Assembly (NCBI GenBank): GCA_015488555.1 | Contig: WFNO01000090.1 | Coordinates: 1 to 38,247, forward strand | DNA: 38,247 nt | Source: Gammaproteobacteria bacterium | GTDB lineage: Bacteria > Pseudomonadota > Gammaproteobacteria > SZUA-140 | Direction of reading: 5' to 3' | Part shown: positions 12,215 through 22,830 of the stretch, piece after piece | How positions within the stretch are numbered: the first letter of the stretch is position 1 | How the letters are laid out: each line of letters opens with the position of its first letter | The notes under the pieces: model-generated | The model's database searches: none | Seen by the model: only the letters and a program-made list of their open reading frames with translations | Told to the model about the DNA's origin: nothing | Program-made: the position numbers and the translations under genes

Positions 12215-12315
12215 AATCAATGGGGTCAGAGTAATGATCAAACTAAAACGAAGTCAAAAAGTATTCTACCAACCGATCATTTACTCTAACCCCATTGATT
12301 GTGACCCCATTGATT
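12215..12315. repeat. Near-perfect inverted repeat (MITE/REP-like hairpin) plus an adjacent partial copy
   Basis: AATCAATGGGGTCAGAGTAATGATC (12215-12239) against GATCATTTACTCTAACCCCATTGATT (12275-12300), one mismatch and one 1-nt indel; GTGACCCCATTGATT repeated at 12301-12315. Confidence 0.8.
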
Positions 12316-12329
12316 TTCATTGATTATTG

Positions 12330-12375
12330 ATTATAGAAAAGGGTGCATCGCGAACTCGCGCACAGCGATGCACCC
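12330..12375 (-). terminator. Rho-independent terminator of the tRNA-Val/tRNA-Asp transcript
   Basis: On minus strand GGGTGCATCGC-...-GCGATGCACCC (11-bp perfect stem, 12375 to 12341) followed by TTTTCTATAA, starting 9 nt past the tRNA-Asp 3' end. Confidence 0.8.
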
Positions 12376-12384
12376 TCGTCGATG

Positions 12385-12461
12385 TGGCGGAGTGGACGGG
12401 ACTCGAACCCGCGACCCCCGGCGTGACAGGCCGGTATTCTAACCAGCTGAACTACCACTCC
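12385..12461 (-). tRNA. tRNA-Asp (anticodon GTC)
   Basis: rc GGAGTGGTAGTTCAGCTGGTTAGAATACCGGCCTGTCACGCCGGGGGTCGCGGGTTCGAGTCCCGTCCACTCCGCCA; encoded CCA. Confidence 0.97.
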
Positions 12462-12517
12462 TGAATTTCGGCACTCGAATAATTCGGTACTCGCCCTCCC
12501 TTGTGGGCTAGCGCCCC

Positions 12518-12593
12518 TGGTGGGTGCTGAGGGAATCGAACCCCCGACTTTCGCCTTGTAAGGGCGACGCTCTCCCAGCTGAGCTAAGCACCC
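12518..12593 (-). tRNA. tRNA-Val (anticodon TAC)
   Basis: rc GGGTGCTTAGCTCAGCTGGGAGAGCGTCGCCCTTACAAGGCGAAAGTCGGGGGTTCGATTCCCTCAGCACCCACCA. Confidence 0.97.
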
Positions 12594-12742
12594 CGTTCGA
12601 ATCAGAAAAAGCTGCTATTCTATGGCATTCCCCGGCAGTACACCACCGCCGGAACCATCCGTAGGGCAAAAAAAAATCGACCCGACCTTCGGCTTTATAC
12701 CAACCACCTCGAAGGGATGTCAAGCGAGCCAAATGGCAGACT

Positions 12743-12974
12743 TCAGATATCAGATGTCAGAAAAACAACCCTCACCCCAATCCCTTTCCCAAAGGGAGAG
12801 GGGCTTTGAATTTTCTCCCAGAAGGCCTCCTTCCCCTTCAGGGGGAAAAGGGTTGGGGTGAGGGAGTGTCATTCTATCCTTTGTCCTTTGTCCTTTGTCC
12901 TTTGTCCCCCACCCTCTGACATCTGACATCTGACGTCTGACCTCTGACCTGGGGAGAGGGCTGGGATGAGGGGG
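12743..12974. repeat. Nested inverted-repeat element: heptamer ends, two opposed REP-like palindromes, (CCTTTGT)4 and (CTGACNT)5 arrays
   Basis: 12744-12760 CAGATATCAGATGTCAG matches rc of 12916-12932 at 16/17; 12769-12790 CCCTCACCCCAATCCCTTTCCC matches rc of 12843-12864 at 20/22; (CCTTTGT)4 at 12878-12905; CTGACAT CTGACAT CTGACGT CTGACCT CTGACCT at 12916-12950. Confidence 0.85.
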
Positions 12975-13071
12975 TATCTTTCCGTCCCCCGCCCTTCGCC
13001 CTGACATCCGATCGGGGGAAAGGGAGGGAGAGGGCCAGGGCCGGAGGTGTTGGATCCCGGGTCAATACGGA

Positions 13072-15525
13072 TCAATGAGGCCGGATGTGGCCGCTCTTCT
13101 TGCCCTTGGCCACGCGTTTGGTCTCGACAATCTCCGGTTGCTCGGCCGCTTCCTGCTTCTCCAGTAGCGGTGCGGGCATGTGCTGCAGGGCACGGCGCCA
13201 CACTTCGTCGATCCACTTTACCGGTATGATCTCGATCTGCTGCTTGATGTTCTTGGGAATCTCAGCCAGATCCCGGACATTGTCCTCGGGAATCAACACT
13301 GTCTTAATGCCGCCGCGGTGAGCGGCCAGCAGCTTCTCCTTGAGACCACCGATGGGCAGCACCTCGCCGCGCAAGGTGATCTCGCCAGTCATGGCCACGT
13401 CGGCGCGCACGGGAATGCCCGTCAGTACTGACACCAGGGCGGTGCACATACCGATGCCGGCGCTCGGACCGTCCTTGGGAATGGCCCCCTCCGGCACGTG
13501 GATGTGCACGTCGTGCTGCTGGTAGAAATCGGGATCGATGTTGAGCATCTCCGCTCGGCTGCGTACCACGGTCATGGCAGTCTGTACCGACTCCTGCATT
13601 ACGTCGCCGATCTGGCCAGTGATCAGGAGCTTGCCCTTGCCCTTGACCACGGCGGTTTCAATAGTGAGCAGGTCGCCACCGGCCTCGGTCCAGGCCAGCC
13701 CGGTGACATGACCAATCTGGTCGTGTTCCTCCGCCAGACCGTAACGGAAGCGGCGCACTCCCAGGTATCTGTGCAAGTTGCGCGACGTGACCACCATCTT
13801 CTTCTTGGCTGGCTTGAGCAGGATCTCCTTGACCACCTTGCGGCAGATCTTGGCGATTTCGCGCTCCAGGCCGCGCACACCCGCCTCGCGGGTGTAGTAG
13901 CGGATGATGTTGCGAATCGCGCCTTCGCTGATGGCGATCTCGGATTCCTGCAGGCCGTTGGTCTTGATCTGTTTGGGAATCAGATAACGCAGGGCGATAT
14001 TGACTTTCTCGTCTTCCGTGTAACCAGACAAGCGGATCACTTCCATACGATCCAGCAGGGGGGCCGGGATGTTCATGCTGTTGGCGGTGCAGACGAACAT
14101 CACCTCGGAAAGATCGTAGTCTACCTCCAGATAATGGTCGTTGAAGGCGTTGTTCTGCTCCGGATCCAGCACCTCCAGCAGAGCGGCCGCTGGATCACCC
14201 CGAAAGTCCATGGCCATCTTGTCGATCTCGTCCAGCAGAAACAGCGGGTTACGGGTCTCGGCCTTGACTAGATTCTGCACGATCTTGCCCGGCATGGAAC
14301 CGATATAGGTACGCCGGTGACCGCGGATCTCGGCCTCGTCCCGCACGCCGCCCAGGGACATGCGCACGAACTTGCGATTGGTGGCCCGGGCGATGGAACG
14401 CCCCAGTGAGGTCTTGCCCACACCGGGCGGCCCCACCAGGCAGAGAATGGGCCCCTTGAGCTTGTCCACCCGCTGCTGCACCGCGAGATACTCCAGGATG
14501 CGCTCCTTGACCTTCTCCAAACCATAATGGTCGGCCTCCAGCACGGCTTCCGCCTTGGCCAGGTCGCGGCAAATCTTGGTGCGCTTCTTCCAGGGTACGT
14601 TCACCAGCCAGTCGATGTAGTTGCGCACCACGGTGGCCTCGGCCGACATGGGCGACATCATCTTCAGCTTGTTGAGTTCAGCAGTGGCCTTCTTCTTCAC
14701 CTCCTTGGGCATGCCCGCCTTCTCGATCTTGCGGCTCAGTTCCTCGATCTCGTTGGGTACGTCCTCCAGCTCACCCAGCTCCTTCTGGATGGCCTTCATC
14801 TGCTCGTTGAGATAGTACTCGCGCTGGCTCTTCTCCATCTGCTTCTTGACCCGGCCGCGCACGCGCTTCTCCACCTGCAAGAGATCCAGTTCGGATTCGA
14901 GCAGGGCCATCAGTTTCTCCAAACGGTCACGTACCTTGAGCAATTCCAGCAAGGTCTGGCGCTCTTCCACCTTGAGGGTCATGTGAGCAGCGATGGTGTC
15001 GCCCAGGCGCCCCACGTCCTCGATACCCGCCAGCGAAGACAGGATCTCCGGCGGCACCTTGTTATTGAGTTTCACGTACTGTTCGAACTGACCCATGATA
15101 GAGCGCCCCAGCACCTCCGCCTCGCGCTCCGTGGGCGGAGTGGACTTGAGGATGGCGATCTGGGCGCTGAAGTGGGCTTCGTTCTCGGTGAAGTGGATGA
15201 TGCGGGCCCGTTCCAGGCCTTCCACCAGCACCTTCACCGTGCCGTCCGGCAGTTTCAGGAGCTGCAGGATGGTAGCCACGGTCCCCACCCGATAGATGTC
15301 GTTCGGACCAGGGTCGTCCACAGATGCAGACTTTTGCGCCACCAGCATGATCTGTTTGTCCGCTGAAATGGCGCTGTCCAGGGCACGAATGGACTTCTCC
15401 CGCCCGACGAACAGGGGGATAACCATGTGCGGGTAGACCACCACGTCCCGCAGCGGCAGCACAGGCAGGATCTTCTGATTCTGATCCTGGTCGTTTACAA
15501 CCGGGGTGTCTTCGTTCTGTGACAT
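13072..15525 (-). CDS. lon: ATP-dependent endopeptidase La (Lon)
   Basis: [15 protein letters not shown] Walker [12 protein letters not shown] catalytic Ser region. Start set to ATG 15525 ([10 protein letters not shown]), preceded by AAGAGAGGAAT; track start 15597 extends upstream. Confidence 0.97.
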   Translation of the reverse strand: MSQNEDTPVVNDQDQNQKILPVLPLRDVVVYPHMVIPLFVGREKSIRALDSAISADKQIMLVAQKSASVDDPGPNDIYRVGTVATILQLLKLPDGTVKVLVEGLERARIIHFTENEAHFSAQIAILKSTPPTEREAEVLGRSIMGQFEQYVKLNNKVPPEILSSLAGIEDVGRLGDTIAAHMTLKVEERQTLLELLKVRDRLEKLMALLESELDLLQVEKRVRGRVKKQMEKSQREYYLNEQMKAIQKELGELEDVPNEIEELSRKIEKAGMPKEVKKKATAELNKLKMMSPMSAEATVVRNYIDWLVNVPWKKRTKICRDLAKAEAVLEADHYGLEKVKERILEYLAVQQRVDKLKGPILCLVGPPGVGKTSLGRSIARATNRKFVRMSLGGVRDEAEIRGHRRTYIGSMPGKIVQNLVKAETRNPLFLLDEIDKMAMDFRGDPAAALLEVLDPEQNNAFNDHYLEVDYDLSEVMFVCTANSMNIPAPLLDRMEVIRLSGYTEDEKVNIALRYLIPKQIKTNGLQESEIAISEGAIRNIIRYYTREAGVRGLEREIAKICRKVVKEILLKPAKKKMVVTSRNLHRYLGVRRFRYGLAEEHDQIGHVTGLAWTEAGGDLLTIETAVVKGKGKLLITGQIGDVMQESVQTAMTVVRSRAEMLNIDPDFYQQHDVHIHVPEGAIPKDGPSAGIGMCTALVSVLTGIPVRADVAMTGEITLRGEVLPIGGLKEKLLAAHRGGIKTVLIPEDNVRDLAEIPKNIKQQIEIIPVKWIDEVWRRALQHMPAPLLEKQEAAEQPEIVETKRVAKGKKSGHIRPH

Positions 15526-15627
15526 GACGATTCCTCTCTTAACGACTGCATGGGTGGCAAGGATCCGGGCACACCGGCATACGCGGCGGCTTGCCACCGC
15601 AGGGACGGAACGACGCCGTTTTCCTGG

Positions 15628-15656
15628 ATATGAGGCCCGGGCAGCTGGCTTTCAAG
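15628..15656 (-). promoter_or_regulatory. Candidate sigma-32 heat-shock promoter for lon
   Basis: Minus strand CTTGAAA - 14 nt - CCTCATAT, close to the sigma-32 consensus CTTGAAA/CCCCATNT, about 100 nt upstream of the lon ATG. Confidence 0.65.
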
Positions 15657-15804
15657 CACCCATACCCTGGTTATAGGGATACCCCGGAAGAGGAGCCCTG
15701 CAGCGGATAAGGGCACGGATACCGAAGGGCAAGCAAGAAGAGGAGGCATGTGTCCGTCTCTGGCAGCGCTTGCGCGGCAACACTCTCAGTGTGCCCGCAA
15801 TCAC

Positions 15805-17097
15805 TCACTCCTTGCTGAGAGTTAATTGCTTCTCTCCGCCTTCGTAGATCAGGATTGGATCGGTCTCGCCCTCGATGACGCTTGCGTCGATCACCACCTT
15901 GGTCACCTTCTCCAGAGAAGGTAGCTCATACATGGTATCCAGCAACACGTGCTCCAGAATGGAACGCAGCCCGCGGGCCCCGGTCTTGCGTTCCATGGCC
16001 TTGCGTGCCACCGCCCGCAGGGCGTCCTCGCGAAACTCTAGTTCACAGTTCTCCATCTCGAAGAGTTTGGCGAACTGCTTGGTGAGTGCGTTCTTGGGTT
16101 CGGTGAGAATCTTCACCAGGGCCTCCTCATCCAGTTCGTCGAGGGTGGCCACCACCGGCAGGCGGCCCACGAACTCGGGGATGAGACCGTACTTGATGAG
16201 ATCCTCGGGCTCTACCGAGTGCAGCAGCTCACCCACGTTCTTCTGCTCGTCCTTGCTCTTGACCTCGGCGGAAAAACCGATGCCGCCCTTCTCGGAGCGG
16301 TCACGGATGATCTTGTCCAGCCCAGCGAAGGCACCGCCGCAGATGAACAGGATGTTAGACGTATCCACCTGGAGAAACTCCTGCTGCGGATGCTTGCGCC
16401 CACCCTGCGGCGGCACCGAGGCTACCGTACCCTCGATGAGCTTGAGCAGGGCCTGCTGCACGCCCTCACCGGACACATCCCGGGTGATGGAGGGATTGTC
16501 CGACTTGCGGGAGATCTTGTCGATCTCGTCGATATAGACGATGCCACTCTGGGCCTTCTCCACGTCGTAGTCGCACTTCTGCAGGAGCTTCTGGATGATG
16601 TTCTCCACGTCTTCGCCCACATAACCCGCTTCCGTAAGGGTGGTGGCATCGGCGATGGTGAACGGGACGTTGAGCAGGCGGGCCAGGGTCTCGGCCAACA
16701 GGGTCTTTCCGCAACCGGTGGGACCGATGAGAAGGATGTTGCTCTTGGAGAGTTCCACGTCGTCTTTTTTCACTCCCACTTCCAGGCGCTTGTAGTGGTT
16801 GTAGACCGCCACCGACAACACCTTCTTGGCCCGTGCCTGACCCACCACGTACTCGTCGAGGATGGCGTTGATCTCCTGGGGAGTGGGCAACTTGGAACCC
16901 TTCAGCGACGAGGACTTCTCCTGCACTTCTTCCCGGATGATGTCATTGCACAATTCCACGCATTCGTCACAGACGAATACCGAAGGTCCGGCGATCAGCT
17001 TGCGTACTTCGTGTTGGCTCTTGCCACAGAAGGAACAATACAGGAGCTTGTCGCCCTTGTCGCCATCGTTGCCCTTGTTGTGCCTGTCATCGCTCAT
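15805..17097 (-). CDS. clpX: ATP-dependent Clp protease ATP-binding subunit ClpX
   Basis: N-terminal zinc domain [45 protein letters not shown]; 430 aa. Confidence 0.98.
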   Translation of the reverse strand: MSDDRHNKGNDGDKGDKLLYCSFCGKSQHEVRKLIAGPSVFVCDECVELCNDIIREEVQEKSSSLKGSKLPTPQEINAILDEYVVGQARAKKVLSVAVYNHYKRLEVGVKKDDVELSKSNILLIGPTGCGKTLLAETLARLLNVPFTIADATTLTEAGYVGEDVENIIQKLLQKCDYDVEKAQSGIVYIDEIDKISRKSDNPSITRDVSGEGVQQALLKLIEGTVASVPPQGGRKHPQQEFLQVDTSNILFICGGAFAGLDKIIRDRSEKGGIGFSAEVKSKDEQKNVGELLHSVEPEDLIKYGLIPEFVGRLPVVATLDELDEEALVKILTEPKNALTKQFAKLFEMENCELEFREDALRAVARKAMERKTGARGLRSILEHVLLDTMYELPSLEKVTKVVIDASVIEGETDPILIYEGGEKQLTLSKE

Positions 17098-17153
17098 AGC
17101 ATATCCTGCCCGTTCATTTGGTGACTCAAAATCGTTACAGGCACCACTGCGGG

Positions 17154-17789
17154 TCAGCGGTGCCGCATGACCGCGTCGATGAGGCCGTATTCCACTGCCT
17201 CCTCACTGGTCATGAAGAAATCCCGGTCGGTATCGGCTTGGACCTTCTCCAGAGGCTGCTCTGTGTGTTTGACCAGAATCTCATTCAAACGATCCCGGGT
17301 ACGGAGGATCTCTCGCGCATGGATGTCGATATCAGTGGCCTGGCCTTGGAAACCGCCCAGCGGCTGATGAATCATGATGCGGGCATGCGGCAGGGCATAG
17401 CGCTTGCCCTTGGCACCGCCGGCCAGCAACAAGGCTCCCATGCTGGCCGCCTGACCCACGCACATGGTGCTGATGTCGGGCTTGACGAATTGCATGGTAT
17501 CATAGACGGACAGTCCGGCACTGACCGAGCCCCCGGGAGAATTGATGTAGAGATGAATGTCCTTGTCCGGATTCTCGGACTCCAGGAACAGGATCTGAGC
17601 CACGACTAGATTAGCCATGTGATCCTCGATGGGGCCCACCAGAAAGATGACGCGTTCTTTGAGAAGCCGGGAAAAGATGTCGTAGGCACGTTCGCCTCGT
17701 GACGACTGCTCCACCACCATCGGCACCAGATTCATAGCACTCATCCCATGCGCCCCTCGCTGTGAATTCCTATCGGTCATCTTCTCCAC
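17154..17789 (-). CDS. clpP: ATP-dependent Clp protease proteolytic subunit ClpP
   Basis: [11 protein letters not shown] (catalytic Ser), [16 protein letters not shown] (catalytic His). True start is probably one of the internal ATGs (17780, 17744 or 17735). Confidence 0.97.
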   Translation of the reverse strand: MEKMTDRNSQRGAHGMSAMNLVPMVVEQSSRGERAYDIFSRLLKERVIFLVGPIEDHMANLVVAQILFLESENPDKDIHLYINSPGGSVSAGLSVYDTMQFVKPDISTMCVGQAASMGALLLAGGAKGKRYALPHARIMIHQPLGGFQGQATDIDIHAREILRTRDRLNEILVKHTEQPLEKVQADTDRDFFMTSEEAVEYGLIDAVMRHR

Positions 17790-17797
17790 ACCCTTTA

Positions 17798-17803
17798 ATT
17801 ATA
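17798..17803 (-). promoter_or_regulatory. Candidate -10 element for clpP
   Basis: Perfect TATAAT on minus strand; the -35 (CTGAAA, 18-nt spacer) is weak. Confidence 0.4.
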
Positions 17804-18014
17804 CCCTTTGAGGACGGGCATTTTCAGTCTTGACATTCCCGCAGTAAAGCGGCCGGAATTGTCCTGCATTCTCAATGATTCTACTCGCTTTTTCGCCCAC
17901 GTCTCCAACTAGGATCCCGTATTTCTAGGCAACCAGTAGAACCCAGGCGGCGTTGCGGCCTAGCGTACAGGAATCCTGAAACGGGTGGGTCGTCGGGCCC
18001 GCACTAACGGCAGA

Positions 18015-19331
18015 TCACGACGCTGCTTCCTGGCGCCCGCGCATCACCTCCCCGAAGGTGGCCGGCTCCTCGTTTACCAGGGCCTGGGACAGGATCCAAT
18101 CCACCACGGCGTCTTCCAGCACCATGGACTCGATGCTCGCCAGGCGCTGACGGTCAGCATAATACCAGCGCACCACCTCTTCCGGTTGCTCGTAGGCGGC
18201 GGCCAGGGATTCCACTTTGGCCCGCACCTGTTCCGGAGTGGCCTGCAGTCGTTGCTGCTGGACGATCTCTGCCGTGAGCATCTGCAAGGCCACCTGTTTG
18301 CGGGCCTGCTCCTCGAACATGGCGCGGTCCAATTGCACCGCCTCGGGAGCCATTCCCTGGCGCTGTAAGGTGTCTCGCATGCGATTCATGAGCAGGTCGA
18401 TTCGCTCCTCCACCTGCGAACGGGGCAGTTCGATGGGATTGGCCTGCAACAGCTCGTCCATGACCTGCTGCTTGACGCGCTCCCGGATGGCTTGGGCCAA
18501 TTCGTCCTCCATGTTGCGGCGGACCTCCTGGCGCAGGCTCTCCAGGGAACCGTCGGCCACGTCGTAGCTGCGCACGAAATCCTCGTCCAATTCCGGCAAC
18601 ACGGATTCCGCCACACTGTGTACGCGCACCTCGAAGCAGGCCGGCCTGCCGGCCAGTTCGGTTACGCGGTAATCCTCGGGAAAGGTCACTTCGAGAGTGC
18701 GTTCGTCTCCCGCGCGAACGCCGTGCAGCCCTTCTTCGAAGCCGGCGATGAACTTCCCCTCCCCCAACACTACGGCCACTTCTTTGGCTTCGCCACCCTC
18801 GAAGGGCTGGCCGTCCACAGTTCCGAGATAGTCGACCACCACCCGGTCGCCGGTCTGGGCGGGGCGCTGCACTTCTTCCCAGCGGGCCCGCTGGCGGCGC
18901 AGGTTCTCCACCATCTCATCCACGTCCTGCTCCGTGATTTCGGCGACCGGCCGGGTGATCTTGAGCTGTTTCACCGGTGCCAGATCGAACTGGGCGAAGA
19001 CCTCGAACACCGCCGTGTATTCGTAGTTCTCTCCCGGGGCCACATTCTGCACCTCGATGCGCGGCCGGCTGGCCAGTTGCAGGTTCTCCCGGGCGATAGC
19101 CTCCCGGAGGCTGTTCTGGGTCACCTCGCTCAAGACCTCCTGGCGGACCTGAGGCCCGTACTGGCTGGCCACCACGCTCAACGGTACCTTGCCCGGCCGA
19201 AAACCTTTCATCTTCACCCGGCGGCTCAGCGAGCGCAGGCGGCTCTCGACCTCCTTCTCGATCTCTTCGGCGGGAATGACCACGGTCATGCGGCGCTCGA
19301 GGCCGCTGGTGGTTTCGACGGAAACTTGCAT
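18015..19331 (-). CDS. tig: Trigger factor
   Basis: MQVSVETTSGLERRMTVVIPAEEIEKEVESRL; FRPGKVPLSVV; tig-clpP-clpX-lon order. Confidence 0.97.
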   Translation of the reverse strand: MQVSVETTSGLERRMTVVIPAEEIEKEVESRLRSLSRRVKMKGFRPGKVPLSVVASQYGPQVRQEVLSEVTQNSLREAIARENLQLASRPRIEVQNVAPGENYEYTAVFEVFAQFDLAPVKQLKITRPVAEITEQDVDEMVENLRRQRARWEEVQRPAQTGDRVVVDYLGTVDGQPFEGGEAKEVAVVLGEGKFIAGFEEGLHGVRAGDERTLEVTFPEDYRVTELAGRPACFEVRVHSVAESVLPELDEDFVRSYDVADGSLESLRQEVRRNMEDELAQAIRERVKQQVMDELLQANPIELPRSQVEERIDLLMNRMRDTLQRQGMAPEAVQLDRAMFEEQARKQVALQMLTAEIVQQQRLQATPEQVRAKVESLAAAYEQPEEVVRWYYADRQRLASIESMVLEDAVVDWILSQALVNEEPATFGEVMRGRQEAAS

Positions 19332-19402
19332 CTTGGATCCTCAGACCTCAAAAAATTTCATACAAATCAAACTATTATTAAAACTCCACCGCAGGTGTCC
19401 TA

Positions 19403-19488
<86 letters not shown>

Positions 19489-19778
19489 AGGAAGACGGTC
19501 TCTGCCGGCCCAGCCCATCCTGGCCGGCAGTCCATTATACCGGATTGGCGTATCGAATCGGTTCGGCCGCCCTGGTGCCAGGCAGCCCCTTCCACACCCG
19601 GCATCAATCCGACCTCCCCACACCGGCAAAGGCAGCGGGAACGGCGCCCGCCCGTGACCCGACGTAAGAAAGATGGTGGTGGCCAAAATGGAATCCAAGC
19701 GCGCGAGCCACATCCGGACAAATCCACCCGCATCGGTCCACTTCGGGATCATCCAGCGGTTCAGCGGCGGGATCAGGA

Positions 19779-19854
<76 letters not shown>

Positions 19855-19950
19855 GTGATATAGAAGAGTAATTCCAGTTAAGTGAAGCACAACCGGCCCG
19901 GACACTGCAACACTTTGTGCGGCGAACAGCCGGGCGGGTGCATCGGGCAT

Positions 19951-20027
19951 TGGGGTGAGCGATGGGACTCGAACCCACGACAACCGGAATCACAATCCGG
20001 GGCTCTACCAACTGAGCTACGCCCACC
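19951..20027 (-). tRNA. tRNA-His (anticodon GTG)
   Basis: rc GGTGGGCGTAGCTCAGTTGGTAGAGCCCCGGATTGTGATTCCGGTTGTCGTGGGTTCGAGTCCCATCGCTCACCCCA, with G-1. Confidence 0.96.
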
Positions 20028-20044
20028 ATCGGTTCGTCGTACTG

Positions 20045-20121
20045 TGGCGCGCCCGGCAGGATTCGAACCTGCTACCCTCGGCTTAGAAGGCCGATGCTCT
20101 ATCCAGATGAGCTACGGGCGC
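20045..20121 (-). tRNA. tRNA-Arg (anticodon TCT)
   Basis: rc GCGCCCGTAGCTCATCTGGATAGAGCATCGGCCTTCTAAGCCGAGGGTAGCAGGTTCGAATCCTGCCGGGCGCGCCA. Confidence 0.96.
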
Positions 20122-20210
20122 ATGGCCATCCTCCGCCTGCCGGCGGCGCGCTGACGGGTCCAGCCTCGGCATCGCCGGGTGCCACGCGGGACCCGCCGGC
20201 ATTGCTGAGA

Positions 20211-20287
20211 TGGTCGGGGTAGAGGGATTCGAACCCCCGACATCCAGCTCCCAAAGCTGGCGCGCTACCAGGCTGCGCTATACCCCG
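20211..20287 (-). tRNA. tRNA-Pro (anticodon TGG)
   Basis: rc CGGGGTATAGCGCAGCCTGGTAGCGCGCCAGCTTTGGGAGCTGGATGTCGGGGGTTCGAATCCCTCTACCCCGACCA. Confidence 0.96.
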
Positions 20288-20352
20288 TCGACATCGGCAT
20301 TGGTCACCGCTGCTGGCCCCGAGCGACACCGTATACGAAATCAAGGGTGTGG

Positions 20353-20381
20353 ATGATACGCCGCCATCTCAATGGCGTCAA
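20353..20381 (-). promoter_or_regulatory. Candidate sigma70 promoter of the Pro-Arg-His-Lys-Leu tRNA operon (possibly also tig)
   Basis: Minus strand TTGACG - 17 nt - TATCAT, ~65 nt upstream of tRNA-Pro. Confidence 0.7.
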
Positions 20382-20408
20382 ACCATCCGCCTCATGCTGG
20401 GACCGCGG

Positions 20409-21542
20409 TCATTCCTGCTTTTCAATGGGCAGCGCGCGTGCGAGCAACAGCGCCACGGCGCTCACCGCGGCGGCGGAGAGATAGGTGGCCTCCGCCCCCA
20501 TGCCCTGCCACAGGTAGCCGCTCAAGAGGCTCCCGGCCGCACCTCCGGCACCGAAACTCACGCTGCTGTAGAGGGCCTGCCCGCGGCCCTGGTGGCGATC
20601 GCGGAAATACCGGTGCACCAGGGTGATGGCCACCGCATGATAGAGACCGAAGCTCGCGGCGTGCAGCAGCTGGGCCGCGGCCAGCACCGGCAGCACGTTC
20701 ACGAAGCCGGCGATGAGCACCCAGCGCAGGGTGGTGAGCAACAGGCTGGCGAACAGCAGGCGGCGGACGCCGAAACGCGGCAACAGCCGGTGCATGAACA
20801 GAAACACGACGATCTCGGCAATCACGCCCAGGGCCCAGAGCTGGCCGATGAGACTGCGGCCGTAGCCGTGCGCCTCCAGATAGATGGAATAGAAGGTGTA
20901 GTACGGGCCGTGACTGAGCTGCATGAGAAAACACACCAGCAGAAGGACCTGAACCTCGCGGCGCCGCAGCACCTCGCCGATGGCCCCGGCCGGCTGCCGG
21001 GATGGCGGGCACGGGCCGTCTTCGAGGGCCAGCGTGCCAAGCCACAGACAAGCCAGCAGGACCACCAGCACCACCGGCAACAGCTGCGCCCCCCATCCCT
21101 GGAGCACCGGTCCCAGGCCGGCCACCGCGACGATGAAGCCCACGGAACCCCACAGGCGCACCCGGCTGTAGCGATGCACAGCCGGTCCCAGGCGGTTCAG
21201 GGTATAGGCCTCGAATTGTGGCAGTGCGGCATTCCAGAAGAAGCTGAAGATCACCGTGACCAGCATCAGCCAGGCGAATTCCTGGCGCCAGAGCACTCCA
21301 GAGAAGGCGACGAGGGCCGCCAGCGCCGCCCCGCGCACGATGTACATGGGGCGCCCGTGATGATCGGCGAGCCAACCCCAGAGATAGGGCGCCACCAGTT
21401 TGGTGGCCATGAGCGCGGCCACCAGCTCGCCGATGTCGCCGGCCGCGAAACCCAAGGACTGGAGATACAGGCCCCAGTAAGGAATGAGCGCCCCCAGGGT
21501 GGCGAAATACCAGAAATAGAAATTGGAGAGGCGGAGATACAT
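20409..21542 (-). CDS. MFS transporter, PPP/HcaT-like (MFS_1_like)
   Basis: 377 aa with ~12 hydrophobic segments; N-terminal LSNFYFWYFATLGALIPYWGLYLQSLGF is typical of this family. Confidence 0.85.
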   Translation of the reverse strand: MYLRLSNFYFWYFATLGALIPYWGLYLQSLGFAAGDIGELVAALMATKLVAPYLWGWLADHHGRPMYIVRGAALAALVAFSGVLWRQEFAWLMLVTVIFSFFWNAALPQFEAYTLNRLGPAVHRYSRVRLWGSVGFIVAVAGLGPVLQGWGAQLLPVVLVVLLACLWLGTLALEDGPCPPSRQPAGAIGEVLRRREVQVLLLVCFLMQLSHGPYYTFYSIYLEAHGYGRSLIGQLWALGVIAEIVVFLFMHRLLPRFGVRRLLFASLLLTTLRWVLIAGFVNVLPVLAAAQLLHAASFGLYHAVAITLVHRYFRDRHQGRGQALYSSVSFGAGGAAGSLLSGYLWQGMGAEATYLSAAAVSAVALLLARALPIEKQE

Positions 21543-21647
21543 GAAGCCTGCAGAAGGATCACGCCCGTAAAGTCATCCGGATGTCTACCGAAGCGGCACC
21601 AGCCGCCCCACACGGGCGCGCGATCGCCGCCTTCATCGATGCACCGC

Positions 21648-22745
21648 TCAGGGGGCGGGGGGAATGACGGGGGTCTGCGAACGCACCCCGGCGTTCTGGG
21701 CCCGATGGCGCAGCATGTGATCCATGAGCACGATGGCCAGCATGGCCTCGGCGATGGGCGTGGCCCGGATGCCCACGCAGGGATCGTGGCGCCCCTTGGT
21801 GACCACCTCCACCGGCCGGCCGTGCACGTCCACGCTGCGCGCCGGCAGGCGCAGGCTGGAAGTGGGCTTGAGGGCGAGGCTCACCAGGATGTCCTGGCCG
21901 CTGGAGATACCGCCCAGGACACCGCCGGCGTGATTGCTAAGGAATCCCTCGGGCGTGATCTCGTCCCGGTGCTCGGTGCCCTTCTGCTCCACGCAAGCGA
22001 AACCCGCGCCGATCTCCACCCCCTTGACCGCGTTGATGCTCATCATGGCATGGGCGATGTCCGCATCCAGCCGGTCGAACACCGGCTCCCCCCAGCCGGG
22101 CGGCACGCCGCTGGCCACCACGTTGATGCGGGCGCCGATGGAATTGCCTTCCTTGCGCAGGGCGTCCATGAAGGCCTCCATCGCCGCCACCTTGGCGGCG
22201 TCGGGACAGAAGAAGGGATTGCGCTCCACCTCCTCCCAGTCCAGGGTCTCGGCGCGGATGGGGCCCAGTTGCGCCAGGTAGCCGCGGATGGTGACGCCGC
22301 AGTGCTCGCGCAGATATTTCTTGGCGATGCCCCCCGCCGCCACCCGCATGGCGGTCTCCCGGGCCGAGGAACGCCCGCCGCCACGAAAGTCACGGAAACC
22401 GTATTTCTGCTGGTAAGTATAGTCGGCGTGCCCGGGCCGGAAGCGGTCCTTGATCTCGGAATAGTCCTTGGAGCGCTGATCCACGTTGTAGATCAACAGG
22501 CCGATGGGCGTACCCGTGGTACGTCCCTCGAAGACACCGGACAGGATCTCCACCCGGTCCGCCTCCCGCCGCTGGGTGGTGTGGCGCGACTGCCCGGGCT
22601 TGCGCCGGTCCAGGTCGCGCTGCAGATCCGCCTCGCACAGAGACAGTCCCGGCGGACAGCCGTCCACGATACAGCCCAGGGCGGGACCATGGCTCTCGCC
22701 GAAGGTGGTGACGGTGAACAGTTTGCCGATGCTGTTGCCGGACAT
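21648..22745 (-). CDS. aroC: Chorismate synthase
   Basis: [63 protein letters not shown]. Start set to ATG 22745. Confidence 0.98.
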   Translation of the reverse strand: MSGNSIGKLFTVTTFGESHGPALGCIVDGCPPGLSLCEADLQRDLDRRKPGQSRHTTQRREADRVEILSGVFEGRTTGTPIGLLIYNVDQRSKDYSEIKDRFRPGHADYTYQQKYGFRDFRGGGRSSARETAMRVAAGGIAKKYLREHCGVTIRGYLAQLGPIRAETLDWEEVERNPFFCPDAAKVAAMEAFMDALRKEGNSIGARINVVASGVPPGWGEPVFDRLDADIAHAMMSINAVKGVEIGAGFACVEQKGTEHRDEITPEGFLSNHAGGVLGGISSGQDILVSLALKPTSSLRLPARSVDVHGRPVEVVTKGRHDPCVGIRATPIAEAMLAIVLMDHMLRHRAQNAGVRSQTPVIPPAP

Positions 22746-22830
22746 GGCAGAAAGATACAGGAGGCCGGGGATCGGAGACAAGGAAAAGCCGTACCGCTCG
22801 ACCGGCGGGTGGCGGGAAGCGGCGCGGCCC

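Noticed and set aside
12750-13216. Small ORFs with DKGQRTKDKGQRTKDR-like repeats
   Set aside because: Translation of the noncoding heptamer array and lon 3' end, not real genes.
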